NCBI GenBank assembly: GCA_029255685.2
Contig: CM055317.2
Span: 20,282,501-20,346,500, forward strand
Length of the DNA stretch: 64,000 nucleotides
Direction of reading: 5' to 3'
Source of the DNA: Silene conica
Lineage: Eukaryota > Streptophyta > Magnoliopsida > Caryophyllales > Caryophyllaceae
Below the pieces are notes generated by a model that had not been told where the DNA came from, searched no databases, and was given only the letters and a program-made list of their open reading frames with translations. This document shows positions 10,453-21,100 of the stretch, piece by piece. Positions within the stretch are counted from its first letter, which is position 1, and each line of letters opens with the position of its first letter. A program made the translations under genes and the position numbers.

Positions 10453-10697
10453 TGGCGACTGACATCTGTAGTCGCCAATTTGGCGACTGAAATCAGTCGC
10501 CAAAATGGCGACTAAAACTTTTACCCAACTTTTTTTTCACCGACACAAAATGGCGACTGAAACAAACATTTGTTCAGTCGCCAAATTTAGCGCCAAAATT
10601 GGCGACTGAAGTTACAGTCGTCAAATATAAGTTCTTCAATCGCCAATTTGGCGACTCCAATAGTTCAGTAGCCAAATATAAGTTCTTAAGTCGCCAA
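10453..10697. repeat. CACTA-1 5' subterminal repeats
   Basis: Repeated tggcgactgaa/cagtcgcca units in both orientations, matching those at the other end of CACTA-1. They are likely transposase-binding repeats by analogy with En/Spm. Confidence 0.75.
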
Positions 10698-11889
10698 AAA
10701 ACGCGATATCAAACCAGAAACTTCCTTCCCTTCCCTATTTGCGTCTTATTATTTCTAACAATAACACAAAAACTCGACTTCCTCAAACCCTTTTCCGTAA
10801 CCACCAATTACTTGCACCTCCGCCACCACCACCGGCCACCACCAGCAGCCACCACCACGGTCATCGGCCACCACCACCAGCAACTTCCCTTTTCTTTTTC
10901 TCCTTTATTCAATTGAAACTTTGTATTCTTTTTAGTTTAATTTCAATTTTTAGTTTGATTTTTGTCTTGTTTTGTAGATTTAGTGATGTAGTAGCCAATT
11001 AGGATCGTCTTAGCTTATTAGGTTGTAGTTAATTAAGTTATAGTACCCAATTAGGATGTTAAATAGATAAATTGGGGGTTAGGATTTATATGAAATTGGG
11101 GGTTAGGGTTTATATGATTAATGTTGTTTGCCTTATTAATGTTGTTATGCTTGTAATTGTTACTTAATTATGTCAAATTAGGGGTTATGGTTTATAAAAA
11201 TTGAGGATTTTTGATAACTTAGTGTGTAAAATTTGGGATTTTTGATAAGTTAGTGTGTAAAATTGGGAACTTTTGATAAGTTGTAGTTAATTAAGTTATA
11301 GTAGCCAATTAGAATGTTAATTAGGGTTTATATGAAATTAGTATAAGACGATATTGTTAGCCTTTTAATTGTACAATTTGTTGTATTATTTTCATTAAGA
11401 CGATGATGTTTGTCTTATTAATGTTGTTATGCTTGTAATTGTTACTTAATTATGGCAAATTATGGGTTATGATTTATAAAAAATGGGGACTTTTGATAAG
11501 TTGTTATTATCCTATGATTGAGGTTGTTGTTTAAGTTAGTGTGTAATTTTAGATGTAATTTTATTGTTGAAAATTATGTTATTTATGGATTTTTGTTTAG
11601 ATTAAAATGAAGAGATTGGAACGTTCATGGATGTATGATGGAAGGCTGAAGGGATACAAGAAGGGGGATGTTTAATTTGGTTTGGTTTGATTTGGTGAAG
11701 GGATACAAGAAGGGGAATGTTTATGGCACCGGAAAGGCTCATGGTGTCTTTTTCAAAGAACCGGCAAGAAGATCTTCATATGAGCCGCGACAAACTTATG
11801 AGCCCGCTCTTGTGAGTCAACTAACTTAATGATGAAAGAAGGGCGAATACAGAACGAGACGAAGACACTACAAAAAATTGACACTTGCG

Positions 11890-12200
11890 CCACAATTTAT
11901 GCCACGGGAATTTATAATTCGTGGCTAAATTTTGTTTAGCCAGAAAAATTTTATTCACTATTTTAGAAAACTTTTATGCCACGGGAAAAAATTTCTCGTG
12001 CCAAAAAGTCAGTTGCGTGCAATTTAGGTTACAGTCGTGGCTAATAATCATTTTTGCCACGAACAATGGCACACCCATGGCAAATATATATTTAGCCACA
12101 GATCATTCCGTGGCCAATATTTCTTTAGCCACGGCTAACATATATTGTCTGTGGCAACATATTTGCTTAGCCACGAAACTAGTAACAAACACCAGTGGCT
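11890..12200. repeat. CACTA-2 5' subterminal repeats
   Basis: Multiple gccacgggaa and ttagccacg units on both strands; the matching right-hand set is at 14055-14262. An apparent 93-codon frame here is just the repeat array and is not a gene. Confidence 0.75.
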
Positions 12201-13650
12201 AAGATTTTCTTCAGAGTTGTATAAAGATATTTCATGTTAAGGTAAACGTAAAAACTTGGATTTGATTGTAAGAAATAAAAGGAAAAAATACAAAAGCTGA
12301 ATAAAACTTAATCAAATATACATAATATGAAAAATTAAAATGTGAAATTTTGAAAATATTTTGATTAATTTAATAAATATTTAGTATTTGTTTATTTAGT
12401 CTAATAAGAAATGTAAAACTTCTATAAAATGATACACACGTAAAGAAAATTACCATCGTCTTAATTTTTTGATTTTTTTAAAGACTAGAAAAATATTTAG
12501 TGGTTTTTTTTCCATAACATCGATAATTTAATAAATAATTAATTATTTTTTTGTTAAATTTTATAATATTGAATAACATTATTTAGAGACCCCATCACAA
12601 TTAAAGAGAAAGTATGTCCAATTAAATAATTGACTTATTAACACCTATCATTGAGAAGTCTGAAACAAATATATTGTTAAGCTTTTCATTAGAAAATTGA
12701 TTTACAACTTTATTTGTAAAATATTTCTAGAAGAGCTTGAATTCGAGATGTTAAATTGGAAAAAAATTGGGGAAGTTTTTAAGGAGAAAAAAAAAAGACA
12801 ATTAAATTTAAGATATGATTAAATAAAAAAAAGTAGTCTAAAAAATTAACTTCAAAATGATTTCAAACAAATCATTGAATAAAATGGAAAAAAACATATT
12901 GATAATAAAATAACCGATATAAAAAATCAATATAGAAAAATATTTTAATTATTGAAAATGAGCGTATCACACCGAAAAGTAAAATGGAAATTAAAATAAT
13001 AGATTTACATGTGTAAAAATAATGTGAATTTTTGTTGACAAAAAGAAATATCAAGAATAATGAAAAGAGCCCAATTTAGAGAAAACAAAAATTTGTACGA
13101 TCTTTTCTGTGTTTGTTGGCAAAAACTGATTATATTCGAGTTAATAATGTCTTGGTCATTTATTTTGGTAATAAAACTCGGTCATTGATACCCATATGTA
13201 ATCATTATTCAAAAGTGGTCATTATTTAGTAAGAAGTGATTAAACTTTTTTTCGTTACAAATACGACGATCTTACAAATAATATTTGTGTGGAAAAATAT
13301 ATGAAAAAATGGATAAAAGAGAAATAAAATAAAAATGCCGACAAATGAAAAAAAATAAAAAAAACATATATTAGGGAAAAAAATATAAGGAAAATTTGAT
13401 TAAATAGTTTGGAGAAAATGGTTTTGTTGACTCGGGCAAAAAATGACCCGAGCATCATTAGTCGGGAGGTCAACATTGAAAACTCGAGTAATTTGAGCAA
13501 AATAATATTTTTTCGCAAAAATATGTAAATCATTTAATATTTTTTGCGCAAAAATAATAGTGAAGGTAATTTAGAAAGAAAAGAATATAATTTAAAAAGG
13601 TTTCAAAGTGTTAACTATATCAACAAGCTTAAGTTTCAATTTCGGTAGTT
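12201..13650. other. AT-rich non-coding interior of CACTA-2
   Basis: Very AT-rich (A- and T-runs, poly-A at 12785-12796). No gene, terminal repeats or RNA signature were seen. Confidence 0.6.
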
Positions 13651-13657
13651 CATTATA

Positions 13658-13720
13658 AGAACTTCACAGTTAAGCGTGCTCAGGTCAGAGTAGTCTTGGG
13701 ATGGGTGACCTCCTGGGAAG
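13658..13720 (+). pseudogene. 5S rRNA-derived fragment
   Basis: 63 bp closely matches the middle to 3' part of plant 5S rRNA (agttaagcgtgct and gatgggtgacctcctgggaa are unmistakable). It covers the pol III internal control region (A box, intermediate element, C box) but lacks both ends of a 5S gene. Known sources of such pieces are Cassandra TRIM LTRs and 5S-derived SINEs. Neither LTR ends nor a clear tail could be assigned here. Confidence 0.85.
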
Positions 13721-13817
13721 GATATACGATTCGCAAAAGTGAATGACTTGTGATTGTAAGTAACAAGTTGAGATAACTAGCCAAGCAAGGATTAAAGCTT
13801 GACAAGATTACATATGT

Positions 13818-13972
13818 AACCAAATGTGTTTGGTAGTGTGGTGGTTGCTCATCTCATACCTTAACCATGAGGTCAGGGGTTCTATCCCTACCCATGGGAA
13901 TGAAGCAACTTGTGGCGAGGGGATTATACACTGTTGTCGACGGTGGACACCTCGGTTTAGACCAAAAAAAAA
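13818..13972 (+). mobile_element. SINE
   Basis: 155 bp ending in nine A residues (13964-13972), flanked by imperfect 12-bp direct repeats (gattacatatgt at 13806-13817, gattccgtatgt at 13973-13984; 10 of 12 match). A B-box-like ggttctatccc is at about 13878. The A box is poorly defined (tggtggttgctc). It lies about 100 bp downstream of the 5S-derived piece, inside CACTA-2. Confidence 0.65.
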
Positions 13973-14643
13973 GATTCCGTATGTGAAAATATTTTCATTA
14001 TCAGTAACAAATAATATTTTACATTTTGATTATTTATTTTTTATTTTTTTGTTTGCCACGTGAATAACGAGAATTAATTTTTGGCCACGGGAATTATTAG
14101 CCACGTGAGAATATGTAGCTAAAAATATAATTTTAGCCACGTTCTTGTTTTTCCCGTCGCTATCTGTTAGCCACGGCCACTTGGGCCACGGAAATAGCTT
14201 TAGCCACGAGAAATTAGTACTTGCGACACGAATTTAGTCGTGGCCCAAGTGCTCAATTGTAGTAGTGAGAGTTTCGGTTGATGAAAGAGCGACTGAAAGC
14301 CATGGAAACCTACTTCGCTCATTGCAACCTCGGTCCACAGCCACGTAATGACCCTAATCCACAAGGAAAGGGTGGTGGTAGTGGAGCCAGTATGGAATTT
14401 GCAGTTTAGTTAGTTTAGTCGTCATGTATTAATATCGAACCTTATAGTTGGATAATTTTTAGTTTACTTTAGTTTAGTCGTTGTAGTTGGATAATGTTTC
14501 TCATTTTTGAATAAATGAGAAATGGGTGTTTCAAATGGTGTGGTTCGCCAAATTGGTGGTTATTTTCTGTTTGCAGGGTGTCATTGAGAATTGGCACGAT
14601 TAAAGTGGAGAATTGACACGATCAAAATGGAAATTCACCATGA

Positions 14644-15013
14644 AATGTCCAGCAGATTTGGTGACTGAAATGATGTAAATGGTGACTGATAACAGTCGCC
14701 AAAACTGAGCTACCAAAGTACCAAACCAGAAGCTACTGGAATGACAGCAAATTGGCGACTGAAGAAGCAGATTGGCGACTACACACCTTACAGGCGCCAA
14801 ATTGGCGACTACACCCCTGATCAGTCGCCACTACCACAACAGGCGCCAAATCTTACATTTGGCGACGGAATGTTCGGTCGCCAAATTTGGCGACTGAAAT
14901 TAGTCGCCCTTTTTTTTTTGGCGACTAAGCTCTGCGACTACATATTGGCGACTGCTTTCAGTCGCCAATTTGTATTTGGCGACTGTAATAAGTCGCTAAA
15001 ATCAGTCGCCTAT
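14644..15013. repeat. CACTA-1 3' subterminal repeats
   Basis: About fifteen ggcgact/agtcgcc units in both orientations, ending about 20 bp from the cttgtagtg terminus. They are the counterpart of 10453-10697. Confidence 0.75.
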
Positions 15014-15032
15014 TTTCTGTCTTCTTGTAGTG

Positions 15033-15067
15033 TTTATTATTGCCGGCAGTAAATTTTATGGTTTACA
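15033..15067 (-). repeat. LTR-like repeat copy 1, right part
   Basis: The complement reads tgtaaaccataaaatttact and continues the left part at 9988. Its distance to copy 2 fixes the CACTA-1 target site. Confidence 0.55.
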
Positions 15068-15849
15068 AATTGGCATTTCCGGTGAGATGATTTTCACTAT
15101 TCATCTTCATTTTATAAGGGTCAAGTTTAGTTATAAAACCCCTCGTCGCAGCGGGAAAATAAAACATACAACATGCCAAAATTTACGCGGAATTTAAACT
15201 TTAACATGCATAAAAACGAGGTGAATTAAAACTGAAACTGAAACAACTGATATAAACAGAACAAAGATAAGTTTAACTGTCTAAGTACTGAAAGTAAATA
15301 TATACAAACAGCCTGGGATGACACATCCCTACAGGCACTCAAAACTGAAATGTAACTAGAGTCTAGCTAACGCAATGTGTATGTCAAAATCGACGAATAA
15401 CGGATCATCGCTCGCTAGCTCCATGCAACCCCTGCCAACCACCTGTCATTTACCTCCATACATGAAAATATGTACGCCACAATCAGTGGGGAGTGACTAG
15501 AGTTCTCCTAGCCACCTTTTGTAACGACACGTAACACATAAACAAACAATATACTCCAACATATACATAACATGTAAAGCATATAAATCTCAATATCTGA
15601 ATCTCATATCATCATGCAATTACTATACAAGGCTCTCAACCAACTTCAGAAACTATTTGGAAGGAGAGCCGGTTTCCCTTCCGGTTGCCCGGCCGGGGGG
15701 TCTTTCAGTCCAAACCATTTACGAAACTAGCCAAAGAGTCATCGAATGCCTTGCATGAACAATTCTATAATCAATACCCTATATTCATCAATATCAACAA
15801 CTACATCTAACACTGTACCCTTACTAGGCAAGCAGATGCAAAACAGCAA

Positions 15850-16444
15850 GTATAAAGGTTCAGAGGCGACATCTTAACGCATAACCTAGATACTAAATAT
15901 TCAGCAAGTATAAAGGTTCGGAGGCGACATCTTAACATATAACCTAGATACCAAAATCACATTCACAATCAAGGACTCAGAGGCCAACTTAAGGCATAGA
16001 CCTTGCTAAACAACAAGACACTAGACTCAGAGGCGACAACTCAACGCATGGACTAGCATCCAATTTCACAATCACAAGTAATGAACTCAGAGGCCAGCTT
16101 AAGGCATACTCCCTTACTACACCACATGACACTAGACTCAGAGGCGACAACTCAACGCATGGTCTAGCATCAACAACTGTACTCCGGGCAAGGCATCAAC
16201 ACCCTAGCTACCCCGTTGTACAACTGCTCTACTCGTTAGACTCAGAGGCCAAATCTCAAGGCATAGACTGACGCGATCACATAAAAACATGTCTGGGCTC
16301 AGATGCGACAACTCAACGCATACCCCAGACACGACAAGAATACACATATAGGGCTCAGAGGCGACAACTCAACGCATACCCCCATATATGACAAATAGTC
16401 CACGTATTAAGCTCAGAGGCCAACTTAAGGCATACCTTAATACG
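15850..16444. repeat. Array of about ten hairpin units in the Tekay LTR
   Basis: The units share a core, ctcagaggcgacaactcaac or ctcagaggccaacttaagg followed by cat. Each core is bracketed by its own complementary arms: ggtt/aacc (15857, 15883), caagg/ccttg (15970, 16001), ctagac/gtctag (16132, 16162), cgttag/ctgacg (16234, 16268), gtctggg/cccagac (16291, 16324), cgtattaag/cttaatacg (16403, 16436). Inside the core a short stem alternates between gcg/cgc and gcc/ggc. The same array is in the other LTR (32723-33320). Confidence 0.85.
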
Positions 16445-16771
16445 TATCAATATCAACAGCATACATATGTAGAACTCTCACTGTCCTAACTCAAACATAA
16501 TCCGATATAAACTACAACCGAATCGTTAACTCTAATCTTCTAGCTCACTAAACAACACTTATGAATTGATCCCGGGAACTAAGTTGAGGGAGAGCCGGTT
16601 TCCCTTTCGGTTACCCGACCGGGGGTCTCTATCCTCTCTCCATTCCCGAACCCAATATAGTGTCGCCCATCCTCCGGCGACCTCAAACACACGTACAAGG
16701 TACACGGAACAAATCTCAAACAAATCGGACCAACCGATCAAAAGATAGAAATGATTTAAGGAGAACAGGGG

Positions 16772-17162
16772 CTCTCAGCCGGTGGTGGACCGTCTGCCGG
16801 TCTGCTGGCTGGGAGTCCCTTCCCATAGGCAAATTAAACTTTCGAAAACAAGGGAAAGAGATTCTCAGCCGGTGGACCGTCCGCCGGTCTGCCGGCTGGA
16901 AACCCTCTCCTACTTAGTTTCTACGCTTCTTTCAATATAAGGACTGATTCTTAGCCGGCTGACCGGCCGCCGGCCAACCGGTTAGGAATCATATCTTAGC
17001 CTTCAATTTTCAAAAACAACATCCAAGGAGAGGCTCTGAGCCGGTCGACCGACGGCCGACCACCCGGCTCAGAGTTCTTTCTCAATTCCTAACATACGAA
17101 AAACAACTAAGCCTAACTCTGAGCCGGCCGACCGGCTGCCGGTCAGCCTACCGGCTCAGAGT
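16772..17162. repeat. G+C-rich hairpin array in the Tekay LTR
   Basis: Five units, about 75-85 bp apart, each start with a gagccgg/cagccgg-type arm and close with its complement. The last has 11-bp perfect arms (ctctgagccgg at 17117-17127, ccggctcagag at 17151-17161). The inner parts are rich in ccggc/gccgg. Related pieces occur at about 15664-15712 and 16591-16632. The equivalent in the other LTR is 33648-34037. Confidence 0.8.
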
Positions 17163-18110
17163 CCTTGTACGCAAAATTCGCAAAATCGCATATGTTACTA
17201 AACTCCCTAAATCGATATCAAACTTCCAAAATTGCAACCAACAAACATTACCCAGCATATATAAGACTTATATGAATCAATAGCAAGCATAAATTTCCAC
17301 AATAAAGCCACATTAGGATCATATCTCATATTCGTCTTAAGGATGAAAAATCTGAAAATGAACATCTAACCATATGAATATCAATCTAAGCATGTGAACA
17401 TCATATATGAGCAAACCCTAACATGTTTCTAAGTCCAAACAACCACAACAACCAACAAATTCAGAAACTTTCACAATCAAGATCAAGAAACATGCTATTA
17501 TAACAAAAAGGCCGAATTTCTCATTATCGTCACCTCAAAAGCGGTTATGCTCCTAGCTTCTCGTCAACCACGAAACTATCCACCTCAAGATCCTCTAAAT
17601 CCTCTCCTACAACAAAGAAAACGGTTTTTTAGAGGTTAAAAACGGAATCTACCAAAAACAGCCTCTTTTTCAAGTTGCACGAAATCAAAATTGAAAGAGA
17701 CGGCTGTCTTGGAAATTTCGCAAGGATTCCGAAAATGTATAACATACCTTGATTTGGATTTGGGAAGAGTTTGGAAAGTTGATTTTTAAGATTGAAAAGG
17801 GAAGGAGAAATGAAAACTAATGTAATAGTGTTTTGTTTTTGGAGAAATGAAAATGTCGACATAAGCATTGGGATTAGGGTTTAAGTAGTCCTTTTCCCTT
17901 AAATGAAACGGGCTATTTGATGTGAGCGGGTTTTATGAGTCGGGTTTAGACTTTGCCAAGTTATTACATCTTAAGGACTTAAAGTTTCTTAAGACGGATC
18001 TTAACGGAAGTTTTAAAATTAACTTAACAATTTATCTTAAAATATTATTTTATTCCGTAAAATAATTTAAAACCTTTAAAATATAGTTTACGAAAATACG
18101 GGATGTTACA

Positions 18111-18124
18111 ATCACCCCAACTTT
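18111..18124 (-). promoter_or_regulatory. Tekay polypurine tract region
   Basis: In sense aaagttggggtgat lies directly against the 3' LTR start (tgtaacatcc), the usual plus-strand primer position. Confidence 0.65.
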
Positions 18125-18128
18125 AAAA

Positions 18129-18148
18129 AAGTTTCGTCCTCGAAACTT
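18129..18148 (-). promoter_or_regulatory. Conserved hairpin 18 nt before the LTR
   Basis: In sense aagtttcg-agga-cgaaactt: an 8-bp stem and a 4-nt loop ending 18 nt before the LTR. Three similar hairpins occur in the large non-autonomous element at 45045-53543. Confidence 0.7.
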
Positions 18149-18178
18149 GAACGAAGATAAATTCTAAGTATCTATACC

Positions 18179-21100
18179 TCAATCGAAAAGAGAAGGATGC
18201 GTAGCACGCATCGAAGCCTCGGTCTCCCACGTCTACTCCTCAACATCGCCACAACGCCATAGGATCTTCACTAGGGGCATCACCTTGCTCCTAAGCTTCC
18301 AATCCTGACGATCCAAAATCTTCACGGGACGCTCCTCAAAAGCAAGACTTGGCTCTAAGTTATCGATCTCTCTATGAAGCACGTGACTAGGGTCACTGAC
18401 GTAATTGCGGAGCTGAGAAACATGAAAGACGCTATGAACCTTGCCCAAACTAGGAGGCAAGTCCAACCGGTAAGCAGCAGCACCAATCCTCTTCACGATC
18501 TCGAACGGCCCAATATACTTAGGACTCAACTTGTCCTTGACACCAAATCGCTTGACGCCCTTCATCGGAGAAACTCGAAGGAAAACTCTCTCACCCACCT
18601 CAAACTCAAGAGGTCTTCGACGAACATCTGCATAGGATTTCTGTCGGTCCTGTGCGACCTTCATCCTACCTCTGACAAGCTGAACATGGTCAATCATCGC
18701 AGCCAACTGGCCAGGTCCTAAATCATGCACATCGCTCGACTGGTCCCAACAGATCGGGCTACGGCACTTCCTACCATAGAGCGCCTCATACGGAGCCATA
18801 CAAATAGACGAGTGAAAACTATTGTTGTACGAAAACTCAACTAACGGAAGACACTGTTCCCACGAACTCTGGAAGTCAAGTGCACAAGCACGGAACAAGT
18901 CCTCTAAAGTCTGAATCGTCCTCTCGGACTGTCCATCAGTCGCGGCATGGAACGTTCACTACAAAAAAATATTGCCCTTGCGACGGATTATTTGCGACGG
19001 ATAGTAATTCCGTCGCAAATAGGGTTTTGGGACGGACTTTGCGACGGAATTCTTTTTTGCGACGGACTTTTGCGACGGACCTAAATTTCCCAGACCCGCG
19101 AAGTACTCATCAGTAGACGGCTACCCATAGCCTCCTGTAGAGCCTTCCAAAATCTGGAACAGAAACGCGGATCACGATCCGAAATAATCTCTCTCGGGAC
19201 ACCATGGTAACGGACGATCTCTGCAATGTAGGCCCTGGCTAGGCGGTCCATATCCCAAGTCTCACGAATAGGTACAAATCTGGCACACTTGGTCAATATA
19301 TCGACCACAACCCAAATAGCATCCTTGCCTCCAACGGTCTTAGGCAATGCAGTCACGAAATCCATCGAAATACACTCCCACTTCCACTGAGGAACGTGGA
19401 GCGGCTGTAACAAACCTCCAGGTCTCTTGTGCTCAATCTTGACTTGCTGACAAGTCAAGCATCTACTTACATAATCCAAAATCTCTTTCTTCATCCCTGG
19501 CCACCAAAATAGAAGTTCAAGGTCCTTATGCATCTTCTCGCTACCCGGATGAACAGAATAAGGCGTCAAATGAGCCTCATCCAACACTCTCTTCCTCAAA
19601 TTAGGTACATTTGGAACATACATCCGGCCTCGGAAACGAAGAAAACCATCAGAACCAATCACAAAATCCTGAGCCTCACCACTAGCAATCTTGGCCTCGA
19701 GCTTCCTAAAAGCAGCATCTGTAGGCAAACCCTGGCGAATCTCCCAATACAATGTTGGCTCGGCAGTCATAGCAGATAACCAATCAAAACCACTACCAAC
19801 CACCTCTAATCTCAACTTCCTGAACTCGGAACAAAGCTCCTCAGGCAACACAAGCATAGCACTCAACGAATGAGAAGTCTTGCGGCTAAGCGCATCAGCA
19901 ACCACATTGGCGTTACCCTCATGATACAACAACTCAATATCATAATCCTTAACCAACTCTAACCATCGACGCTGTCGCATATTAAGGTCTTTCTGTGTGA
20001 AAATGTACTTCAAACTCTTGTGATCCGTGAAAATGCGACAATGAGAACCAATCAAGTAATGACGCCACATCTTCAAGGCATGAACAACAGCAGCCAACTC
20101 AAGATCATGCGTAGGATAGTTCACCTCGTGAACTCGCAACTGTCTGGAAGAATAAACAATCACCTTACCACTCTGCATCAACACACATCCAAGCCCTAGC
20201 ATAGAAGCATCGCAGTAGACATCAAAATCAACACCAATCTCTGACAAAGTAAGCACTGGAGCAGAAGTCAACCTAGTCTTCCATTCCTGAAATGAGCTCA
20301 TACACTTATCTGTCCAAACGAACTTGGCTTCCTTCTTCAGTAACTGGGTCATCGGACGAGCCAATCTAGAGAGATCCTTAACGAACCGACGGTAGTATCC
20401 AGCCAAACCGAGGAAACTACGAATCTCTCCCACATCTTTGGGACTCTCCCAATCAATAACAGCCTCAATCTTAGCGGGATCAACCATAACTCCCTCGCCA
20501 GATATCACATGTCCAATAAATGCAACCTTGGATAACCAAAACTCACACTTAGAAAATTTCGCAAACCACATCTGTCGACGTAAAATCCCAAGTATTAATC
20601 GAAGATGTTCGGCATGCTCAACATCAGTCTTCGAATAAATGAGGATATCATCAATAAACACCACAACACAAGTGTCTAAGTACTCATTGAACATCCTGTT
20701 CATCTGATCCATGAATATCGCAGGAGCATTCGTCAAACCAAAAGGCATGACAACGAACTCAAAGTGGCCATATCTGGTACGGAAAGCAGTCTTCGCAATG
20801 TCAGCCCCCCTAACTGGAATCTGATGATAACCGGAACGAAGGTCAATCTTCGAAAATCTGGAAGCACCTCTAAGCTGATCGAACAAGTCATCAATCCTAG
20901 GTAAAGGATACCGGTTCTTCACCGTAACTCTGTTCAATTCCCTATAATCAATGCAAAGTCTCATGGAACCATCTTTCTTCTTGACAAAAAGCACAGGAGC
21001 ACCCCAAGGAGAGGCACTCGGACGAATGAACCCTTTATCTATCATCTCCTCAAGTTGTTGCTTCAATTCTTTCAACTCATGTGGAGCCATACGATATGGA

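Larger units (their letters stand above)
11866..14267. mobile_element. CACTA-2 (non-autonomous, 2.4 kb)
   Basis: Starts cactacaaaaaattgacact at 11866 and ends caattgtagtagtg at 14267, an imperfect inverted pair. It has an aga duplication at 11863-11865 and 14268-14270. Subterminal repeats (tagccacg, gccacggg) occupy about 11890-12200 and 14055-14262. No transposase frame is present. The interior is AT-rich with a 5S-derived fragment and a SINE. Confidence 0.9.
11607..14409 (+). pseudogene. CACTA-1 transposase gene remnant, split by CACTA-2
   Basis: 11607-11675 encodes a short start resembling the plant transposase-associated domain (RSWMYDGRLKGYKKG) and ends in a stop. At 11698 a partly duplicated copy of the last part (ggatacaagaaggg) is followed by a transposase_24-type C-terminal region (GTGKAHGVFFKEP..YEP). 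That region has a frame break near 11829 and then continues to 11865. The frame resumes after CACTA-2 at 14271 (RLMKERLKAMETYF) and ends at TAG 14407-14409. Removing CACTA-2 with one aga restores the frame across the junction. Most of the gene between the N-terminal and C-terminal parts is deleted. Confidence 0.7.
9989..15032 (+). mobile_element. CACTA-1 (non-autonomous)
   Basis: Starts cactacaagaa at 9989 and ends ttcttgtagtg at 15032. It is flanked by ttt (9986-9988 and 15033-15035). Merging the flanks over one ttt rebuilds a sequence of the same length as the related repeat at 10003-10365, so the limits and the 3-bp duplication are supported by an internal empty-site comparison. Subterminal repeats of tggcgactgaa type lie at 10453-10697 and 14644-15013. 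The internal gene is a remnant. Confidence 0.85.
15132..18110 (-). repeat. Tekay 3' LTR
   Basis: In sense it starts tgtaacatcccgtattttcg (complement of 18110 leftwards) and ends gaggggttttata. It is nearly identical to 32007-34987 apart from scattered substitutions and 1-bp indels. It carries a hairpin array at 15850-16444 and a G+C-rich hairpin array at 16772-17162. Confidence 0.93.

Noticed and set aside
10599-11002. Frames rich in His and Pro
   Set aside because: Caused by a CCACCA-rich tract inside CACTA-1; no family resemblance.
15850-16444. Repeat array resembling CRISPR spacing
   Set aside because: Plant LTR sequence, present in both LTRs; units have paired flanks and variable length and no cas genes exist here.
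16559-16917. Open frames of 60-85 codons on both strands
   Set aside because: They only follow the G+C-rich hairpin array of the LTR, and the same frames recur at 33442-33793 in the other LTR.
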